DNA from: Bradyrhizobium algeriense
GTDB lineage: Bacteria; Pseudomonadota; Alphaproteobacteria; Rhizobiales; Xanthobacteraceae
Assembly (NCBI RefSeq): GCF_003062295.1
Contig: NZ_PYCN01000042.1
Span: forward strand, 1 to 40,241
Reading direction: 5' to 3'
DNA: 40,241 bases
In this document: piece after piece, positions 34,743-40,241 of the stretch
Numbering within the stretch: position 1 is the stretch's first letter
Layout: each line of letters opens with the position of its first letter
Notes under the pieces: generated by a model
Told to the model about the DNA's origin: nothing
Seen by the model: the letters and a program-made list of their open reading frames with translations, nothing else
The model's database searches: none
Position numbers and translations under genes: made by a program

Positions 34743-34759
34743 ATTACCTTCTAGGTAAC
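34743..34759. promoter_or_regulatory. Putative toxin-antitoxin operator 2
   Basis: ATTACCTTCTAGGTAAC (TTACC/GGTAA arms) lies just ahead of the higB-like ATG at 34775. Two spaced palindromes are typical of HigA autoregulation. Confidence 0.55.
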
Positions 34760-34774
34760 GGGCGGCCCCCGGGC

Positions 34775-35112
34775 ATGGAATTGGACTTCTCGAGCAAAAA
34801 GCTCCGTCGACAGATGGAGTCCGAGGCAGAGCTCAAAAAGGCTTTCGGGCAGCTGGCCAAGCCCATCCAGATGCGACTTGGCGTGCTGGCAAACCCCGAC
34901 TTTGGCGGATGTCCCCCCGCACGCCGCCTGAGCGGTGCCATGAATTGAAGATGAACCTTGCTGGTCGCTTCGCCGTCGTGCTGAAGGATAACTGGCGCCT
35001 AATTTTCCGGCCCGATCATCAGCCGGTGCCAACAAAGGAAGATGGCGGAATTGATCCATTGAGGGTAACGGCGATCATGATTGAAGCGGTCGACGACTAT
35101 CACGGGAAGTAA
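34775..35112 (+). pseudogene. HigB/RelE-type toxin, frameshifted
   Basis: From ATG 34775: MELDFSSKKLRRQMESEAEL and KKAFGQLAKPIQMRLGVLAN. Two small shifts near 34895-34925 pass through TLADVPP to PPERCHELKMNLAGRFAVVL and DNWRLIFRPDHQPVPTKEDG, ending DDYHGK at 35112. The whole is a HigB/RelE-fold ribosome-dependent mRNA interferase of about 112 aa, toxin first and antitoxin after, as in HigBA operons. The two indels remove the catalytic half from the start frame, so the toxin should be dead. It is followed 40 nt later by the intact antitoxin. Confidence 0.75.
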
Positions 35113-35152
35113 GAAGCGAAGAGCTGGTCACAATTTGAACGAGGGTAAAGAG

Positions 35153-36247
35153 ATGGCTAGATTCGGAGCGGCACAGAAGAAGGCCTGGTCGCCTGACTGG
35201 GCAGTCCATCCTGGCGAACATCTGGCAGAGCATCTAGCGAGCAGGGGCCTGTCGCAGGCGGAATTTGCGCGTCTGGCCAACATGACGCCGAAGCTGGTTA
35301 GCACCATTCTAGGTGGCGCGAATCCGGTGACAGCCGAGACCGCACTTAAGCTCGAGCGGGTGCTCGGCACGAAGGCTGATATTTGGACCGGCCTTCAGGC
35401 TGACTGGGATTTGCATCAGGCAAAGGCGGCCAAGGAAGTTGAAGCAGAACAAGCAAAGGCGACCTTGGCTCGCTTCCCCGTGAAGGTGTTGAAGGAACGC
35501 AAGATACTCCCGGCCACAAATGAGCCGGCCCGGCTTTTCGATGGCCTTCTCCAATTTTTCGGAGTAGGCGGCATTGAGGCATTCGACGCCCGTCTGGCGA
35601 ATATGGCTGTACGTCACCGTCAGTCCAAGGCCCATAAAACGTCCCCGTATCACGTTGCAGCGTGGCTTCTTCTGGGAGAGCGGCAGGCGCGCGCGATGGA
35701 TATTCCTGCATATGACGAAGGAAAGTTTGCGGTTGCAGTTCGAGAGATTCGCACACTCACCGTGAAAGACCCGGAAGAGTTCTATCCCCGGATGGTTGAG
35801 TTGTGCCGTGGTGCGGGGGTTGCGATGGTTCTCGAAAAGCCGATCGAGAAGACGTGCTTGTATGGCTCCGCGCGATGGATCGAAGGCAATCGGGCGATTA
35901 TTCAAATGTCTCTACGCATGAAAACTAATGACCACTTTTGGTGGACATTTTTTCATGAAGCGGCGCATATCACCCTGCATAAGGGGAGAGCGTTCGCGGA
36001 CGATCACGGCGGCGAAGGTGATGGATTCGAAGATGAAGCCGATGCATGGGCTGAAGACATATTGGTCGGAACTGAACGCTTTGCGGCGTTCAAGGCTACG
36101 CGACCGCGATCAGCGAAGGCCATAGTTACATTCGCGGGCGAGTTAGGGATACACCCCGGTATAGTCGTTGGAATGCTTCAGCATCACAGGGTGATTGACT
36201 TCAAACATTTCCACCACCTCAAAGCTCGCTATGAGTTGAAGGATTGA
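35153..36247 (+). CDS. HigA-type antitoxin with ImmA/IrrE metallopeptidase domain
   Basis: A 364-aa protein from ATG 35153 behind GAGGGTAAAGAG. Residues about 15-75 are a HigA/XRE helix-turn-helix (HPGEHLAEHLASRGLSQAEF and LANMTPKLVSTILGGANPVT). Residues about 230-335 are an ImmA/IrrE-type peptidase with HEAAH (268-272) and a later Glu-rich helix EDEADAWAEDIL that supplies the third zinc ligand. The HTH would bind the palindromes upstream of higB; the peptidase domain may act on regulators, as ImmA does. It is intact while its toxin partner is broken. Longer than plain HigA (about 100 aa) because of the fused domain. Confidence 0.88.
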   Translation: MARFGAAQKKAWSPDWAVHPGEHLAEHLASRGLSQAEFARLANMTPKLVSTILGGANPVTAETALKLERVLGTKADIWTGLQADWDLHQAKAAKEVEAEQAKATLARFPVKVLKERKILPATNEPARLFDGLLQFFGVGGIEAFDARLANMAVRHRQSKAHKTSPYHVAAWLLLGERQARAMDIPAYDEGKFAVAVREIRTLTVKDPEEFYPRMVELCRGAGVAMVLEKPIEKTCLYGSARWIEGNRAIIQMSLRMKTNDHFWWTFFHEAAHITLHKGRAFADDHGGEGDGFEDEADAWAEDILVGTERFAAFKATRPRSAKAIVTFAGELGIHPGIVVGMLQHHRVIDFKHFHHLKARYELKD

Positions 36248-36326
36248 GGTCAAGGCAGGCGCGCTTCTGGGCCAGTCCGGTGGAGTCCAGCATGCGGCTT
36301 CGTGATCCGTTTCGTTGTCTCCTGCC

Positions 36327-36611
36327 TCACCGGGAATTGCTGGGCTCGTAATACGCCCACATCGCTTTTAGGTGTTCGCTCTGTAGCCGCGCATTGTTGC
36401 GCATGATCCGGACGTCGCCGACCACCTGGCCGAAGGCGAAGAGGGCAACCGCCGGAATAGATAGGCCGATTGCAATCATGAAGACGATAACGCTAGCGCC
36501 AGCGCTCGCTACGGAAACGTTCAAAGGCGTTGGGACGCTCAACGTCAGGAAAAGTACCAGCCAAACAAAAGCGAGATAAACGCCGGAAACGATCTTTAGG
36601 AAAATAGCCAT
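36327..36611 (-). CDS. Small two-helix membrane protein, unknown
   Basis: A 94-aa protein from ATG 36611 with a GGGGGC-like site upstream. Two hydrophobic helices are clear: IVSGVYLAFVWLVLFLTLSV and ASVIVFMIAIGLSIPAVALF, followed by a polar tail ending EHLKAMWAYYEPSNSR. It is probably an inner-membrane protein. No family is recognised. It is convergent with the antitoxin gene. Confidence 0.6.
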   Translation of the reverse strand: MAIFLKIVSGVYLAFVWLVLFLTLSVPTPLNVSVASAGASVIVFMIAIGLSIPAVALFAFGQVVGDVRIMRNNARLQSEHLKAMWAYYEPSNSR

Positions 36612-36791
36612 ATCAGCCCCCTGAAAAGACAGTCTGATTGTTCCGCAACCGTGAGGCGAGGGCAATAGGCCCGCGACTCAAAAGTTGGCTCTCTTCGATT
36701 TTGGAAGGGCTGTGGCAGGGACCGCCACCGCTCCGCCGCGACTCAGGCTCTGCATCTGCCGGCGCAATCACGCGCAATGGTGGAGCTGAAC

Positions 36792-36905
36792 ATGACAATG
36801 GAAGCCTGTGCCATCTGTCCGCACCAAAGCGATTGTTCGAAGGTCGGCAGTTGCCTCACAACGCGCAATATCTCGCCGGCCATTCAAACCAATTCCCACG
36901 TCTGA
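36792..36905 (+). CDS. Cys-rich 37-aa small protein
   Basis: MTMEACAICPHQSDCSKVGS is a short frame with C-X2-C-X5-C-X5-C. An in-frame ATG at 36777 could extend it by five residues. Its stop overlaps the next ATG (TGATG), suggesting translational coupling to the HNH-like gene. Such coupled short Cys-rich ORFs are common in phage modules. No function inferred. Confidence 0.45.
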   Translation: MTMEACAICPHQSDCSKVGSCLTTRNISPAIQTNSHV

Positions 36906-37683
36906 TGACGCTGGCGCAAGCCAGTCAGTTCATGAAAGCATTACGCGCCGGCCGAACGCTAAGACGCATCTGCGGCGGCGGGAAATTTGGTCCGGCAATC
37001 GCATCGCCTACGAAATTTCGCAAGCACTGCAAGCTCTATCCGGAGTGGGGCGCGGAAGCCAAGCGGCTTGCTATTGCGAAATGCAAAAGGCGACGGACAA
37101 GCTGAAAGGCGCACATTATAGCTCCCGCACACATTGCCGGCGCGGCCACGAGTTTGCAGTGCATGAGCTATCTTACAAAAATCATGTGAACGGGAGGCAA
37201 TATCGCTACTGCAAGCTCTGCAACAAGATCAACGCACGACAGGGCAGCAAGCTGCCCGATGAAATCGTTGAGAAGGTCAAGTCGTTGGTCCGCTCCGGAA
37301 ACCCACTGAACTTATTCACTTCGGGCGGGAAGCCCGGATACTTGTGCAGATTTGCAAGTGTGAAGCTGCTTCGTCAGGAGGTGGGCGCAGAACGACGCTT
37401 ACGAACGTGCCGCGACCGAGCCAGATTCTCGCAAGTTCAACAGTCCGGATCAGGGCGGATTGGTTACAATCCCGTACTTCCGAAGCGCGTAGCCGATCTG
37501 GCGCAGGCTCAGGCTTGCCGACCAAGACCTTGGTACGAGCCTTGCTTGATCAGGGGGCAAGACCATGTGCTTCGCGCCGAGCGGGCGAATTACTTGCGCT
37601 TGGTGTCTGGCTCCAGACACGGATGTCTTCAACCAGACACGGTTGAACACACAACAACACGCAGCATCGAACGACGACAGTAG
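36905..37683 (+). pseudogene. Phage-like HNH/zinc-ribbon protein, frameshifted
   Basis: The first frame from ATG 36905 reads MTLAQASQFMKALRAGRTLR and FRKHCKLYPEWGAEAKRLAI, a short helical domain as in phage HNH or terminase-small-type proteins. A shift near 37080 opens HCRRGHEFAVHELSYKNHVN and GRQYRYCKLCNKINARQG: C-X2-GH and C-X2-C, the zinc ribbon found in phage HNH endonucleases. Similarity beyond about 37350 is unclear. The indel separates the two domains, so it is probably inactive. Confidence 0.55.
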
Positions 37684-37710
37684 CCATCGTGTCGTTGAAG
37701 GAGAGATAGC

Positions 37711-38293
37711 ATGTCCGGTATTGCAGGCGCTTTTCTGTTGCCTTCGAGCCGTTCACAAAACACGCCTTATGATCGGCTCAAGCACATGGTTCCGAAGCTT
37801 GGTAATCGTGGACGGGCTGAGTACGGCGTTGCCGCGTTCATGCGAGCAAAAGGGTTTCAATACAAACGATCTGTCGACCACCACGCGAATTCGCAACGAT
37901 TGATGATCACAATCCGAATTTCAGGCCGCATGTAGCGATTGCACATATCCGGCCCCCATCTTCTAGGGAGAACTATGACGGCGAGGTCCAGCCCCTTGAC
38001 AACCATAAGGCCGGCCACAGCCATTTGAGCCTTTGTTTTAAACGGGGCGTTGGTGAACGCTGAAGGACTTAGGGAAGAACTGCTCACCCACCAGGCTTGG
38101 TAGCACAACCGATGCAGAGCTACTGCTCAAGCTTATTGAGGGCATTTGTCAAAGAGAGTATTGGCAGCACGCTCTGCCGGTCAATTACGAGAAGGTCTTT
38201 CGTGACATTGATGCCCGCGTGGATGGAGCCGTCAGTGCACTTTTGTTGGACGGCGAAGGCAATCTGACTGCATTCCGCAATCGTAACGGTTTC
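37711..38293 (+). pseudogene. Class II glutamine amidotransferase, broken and interrupted
   Basis: From ATG 37711: MSGIAGAFLLPSSRSQNTPY, where class II amidotransferases have MCGIxG. The N-terminal nucleophile Cys is Ser here (TCC). Across at least three frames follow RAEYGVAAFMRAKGFQYKRS, HVAIAHIRPPSS (the PurF/GlmS-like IxHxR motif), NYDGEVQPLDN, NGALVNAEGLREELLTHQAW, STTDAELLLKLIEGICQREY and VDGAVSALLLDGEGNLTAFR. This is the glutaminase domain layout shared by PurF, GlmS, AsnB and GltB. At NRNGF, where NRNGxRPL is expected, the sequence joins an IS630 fragment and the remainder is lost. Inactive by several independent lesions. Confidence 0.75.
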
Positions 38294-38568
38294 CCCATGT
38301 CGACGGCGAATACGTCGCCCGCATGGAGGGCGTGCTCGATCTCTATTCCGAGGCGCCGGATCCCGAGCGGCCGCTGGTCTGCTTCGACGAGACCCTCGTC
38401 CAGCTCATCGGCGAGGTGCGTCAGCCGATCCCGGCCAGGCCCGGACGGCGCGAGCGTACGATTACGAGTACCGCCGCAACGGCACCGTCAATCTCTTCGT
38501 CACCTTCGATCCGCATCGCGGCTGGCGCAACGTCAAGATAACAGACCGCCGCGCCGCCGTGGACTACG
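38291..38568 (+). mobile_element. Internal fragment of the IS630 element
   Basis: These 278 bp match 8463-8741 of the intact IS630 transposase gene with only a few substitutions and one deleted base (GAGCGTACG for GAGCGCTACG). No inverted repeat or TA duplication is present, so it did not arrive as a normal transposition product. It joins an amidotransferase relic on the left and the E1-like gene's upstream region on the right. Confidence 0.9.
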
Positions 38569-38571
38569 AGC

Positions 38572-38588
38572 CCTGACCGTCGGTCAGG
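38572..38588. repeat. Short inverted repeat upstream of E1-like gene
   Basis: CCTGACC-GTC-GGTCAGG lies immediately right of the IS630 fragment and 33 nt before the E1-like start. It may be an operator or a small hairpin. Confidence 0.4.
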
Positions 38589-38620
38589 TTGCGCGGATGA
38601 TTTCGATTAAGGATTGAACC

Positions 38621-40127
38621 ATGGCCATGGCGAACTTCATGGACCGCGCGGCGTCGGCGGCGTCGCGGGTGTTGACCAACTTCAAGATGTCGACGTTCGA
38701 GGAGAGGCTTACGGCGCAGGTGATCGGAGTGTTATTCGACGGCGCAGCCGTAAAGTCGCCCGAAGGCAGCGCCAGCCTCGATTTGATCATCAGGTTGTTG
38801 ACCCGTCTCTACCCGACGATTGCGCTGCGGCCGCTCGATGCAAGGGCGAAGGATCACGTTCCCGCGCTCGAGTTCTTGGCGAAGTCCATCAATCCCGAGA
38901 TCGAGGTCGCCAAGACCAGGAAGGCCGTCACAGTTTCCGTGGTCGTTGGAAGCAGCCCGCCGCGCACTAACTGTCCAACCTTCTTTATCGGCTCGGACGG
39001 ATGGAGAGCTAAGCTTTCGAGCCGCGGTCTGGTTGGCTCCGGCGAGTCGATGAATCCGTTCGGTGCGGGAGCTGCGTCATGCTTTGCCGCAGCCAACGTC
39101 TTTCGGACGGTGTTTGCCGAACAGCTGGACCAGGGCGACGCGGACGAACTTATCGACCTGTCGATGCTGACCTATGCTCAGGGCGCTCATGACTCCGGTC
39201 CGGGCTTTGAGGGAACGGATATAGGTGAGACCCACCTCGTCGGTCTCGGCGCCATCGGGAATGGCGCCATTTGGGCCTTGGCTCGCACGGTGGGTCTTAA
39301 GGGATAGCTCCGTCTGGTGGACCATGAGGAGGTGGACCTCTCGAATCTGCAGCGCTACGTGCTGGCCGGCCAATGTCATGTTGGCTCACCAAAAGTGGAT
39401 CTCGCGCGAGCCGCCTTCGCGGACACGGCGATGAATGTGTCGGCGCATTCTGCCAAATGGGACGCCTATGTAAACAACCGCAACGATTGGATGTTCGAAA
39501 GGGTCGCTGTGGCATTGGACAACGCTCCGGATCGTATTGCCGTGCAGGGAGGGTTGCCGAATTGGATCGTAAACGCTTGGACGCAGGAGATCGATCTCGG
39601 CGTCTCGCGCCACGGCTTCGATGACGGCCGTGCATGTCTGGCCTGCCTTTACTTGCCACACGGGAAGATAAAGGACGAAGACGAGAAGATAGCTGAGGAG
39701 CTGAGGATCACGGAAGCCAAACAGGAGATCCGGGTTCTTCTTCAAACGAATAGGCCGTTGGATGCCGGTTTCCTCGAGCGCGTTGCGAAGGCCTTCGACA
39801 TTCCTTCGGAATCCCTTCAAGAGTTTGTTGGGCAATCCATCCGATCGTTTCACCGACGGGCAATCTGAGGCGGGGTCGTTATGCGCCTGACGGATGGAGC
39901 GCAGCCCGTGAAAGCTGTTGTACCGATGTCATTTCGGTCGGCTCTTGCTGGCATAATGCTGGCGGCAGATCTCGTGAAGCACGCTTCGGGGTTTGAATAT
40001 GCCGACCACGAGCACACGGATCAACCTGCTTCGTCCACTCGCCGCGCATCTTCACGATCCCAAGGCGAAAGACACGTCAGGACGCTGCATCTGCGCGGAC
40101 CGGGATTTCCTAGTGTTCTGTCACTGA
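38621..40127 (+). pseudogene. E1/ThiF-like adenylyltransferase with two in-frame stops
   Basis: From ATG 38621 (MAMANFMDRAASAASRVLTN) about 140 residues precede the ThiF-type core: NPFGAGAASCFAAANVFRTV, THLVGLGAIGNGAIWALART (ATP-loop GLGAIGNG at residues 208-215), then in the same frame after a TAG (39305-39307) LRLVDHEEVDLSNLQRYVLA, the conserved acidic and Asn/Arg residues. GRACLACLYLPHGK gives a CxxC zinc pair. A TGA (39866-39868) stands where Cys is likely, before GGVVMRLTDGAQPVKAVVPM. After about 40012 the frame shifts to INLLRPLAAHLHDPKAKDTS and CICADRDFLVFCH, the second zinc pair. E1-like enzymes activate ubiquitin-like or sulphur-carrier tails by adenylation. Inactive unless stops are read through. 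Confidence 0.75.
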
Positions 40128-40169
40128 CATTTGAATCCCAACTTGTCGCGAACATGATTCACTCGCGGC

Positions 40170-40241
40170 ATGGGAAACGACTTGATTGTACTTGATCGCA
40201 AGGCTCGCAGGGAACTGGAGCAATTGCTCACCGATGGAAAC
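40170..40241 (+). CDS. Start of a further gene, cut by window edge
   Basis: MGNDLIVLDRKARRELEQLL is open to the last base. It is too short to identify. Because E1-like genes of this kind are often followed by a JAB-domain peptidase, whose N-terminus can look like this, that is a possibility to test, no more. Confidence 0.35.
   Translation, partial: MGNDLIVLDRKARRELEQLLTDGN

Noticed and set aside
1..40241. CRISPR arrays, tRNA or rRNA genes
   Set aside because: No regularly spaced repeats and no cloverleaf or rRNA-like segments were seen.

Overview
This is a high-GC alphaproteobacterial window that reads like part of a Bradyrhizobium-type symbiosis island. It carries nitrogen-fixation genes behind -24/-12 (sigma54) promoters with NifA boxes, set among many insertion-sequence, integrase and prophage remnants. 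Most accessory genes are visibly broken by frameshifts or in-frame stops.

Layout. 0-3 kb: a broken PaiB-type gene and a frameshifted IS1-family transposase. 3-7 kb: a broken Rieske gene, an unknown 197-aa gene, a ClpS-AAA+ fusion ATPase, and decayed iscA/NifU-like Fe-S genes, arranged around a duplicated bidirectional NifA/sigma54 promoter. 7.6-10.1 kb: an intact IS630-family element with TA duplication and a divergent small DNA-binding-like gene, abutting a second, frameshifted IS630 transposase. 10.9-12.1 kb: a membrane acyltransferase. 12.2-15.2 kb: IS66 and tyrosine-recombinase pieces, two small unknown genes, a perfect 16-bp hairpin and a prophage relic with a GroES-like gene. 15.5-18.0 kb: relics of an MFS transporter, an Mpo1-like protein, a hopanoid-type epimerase (HpnA-like) and an IS5-type transposase. 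18.3-27.6 kb: the nitrogen-fixation core (nifO-like and a broken receiver gene divergent from nifH; nifH, nifQ, broken irr-like, nifV, nifW, broken fixA, fixB, fixC, fixX). 28.3-29.9 kb: an SDR with a lost catalytic Lys and a HEPN/Abi-like protein. 30-33 kb: IS110, IS256 and serine-recombinase remnants and an HNH-like relic. 33.7-36.6 kb: a broken HEPN-like gene, a broken HigB toxin with an intact HigA-ImmA/IrrE antitoxin, and a small membrane protein. 36.8-40.2 kb: a phage-like Cys-rich ORF and HNH relic, a class II glutamine amidotransferase relic cut by an IS630 fragment, and an E1/ThiF-like gene with two in-frame stops, followed by the start of a further gene at the window edge.

How it works together. 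NifH is the nitrogenase Fe protein; NifQ supplies Mo for cofactor assembly; NifV makes homocitrate; NifW protects or assembles the MoFe protein; FixBCX is most of the electron-bifurcating complex feeding nitrogenase. I read sigma54 promoters before nifH, nifV and fixA(broken)BCX, and a divergent pair at 6.2-6.4 kb. That last pair places the ClpS-AAA+ ATPase, and probably its 197-aa neighbour, in the NifA regulon; this is the least described part of the window. All functional calls are by eye from translated sequence; no database search was possible.
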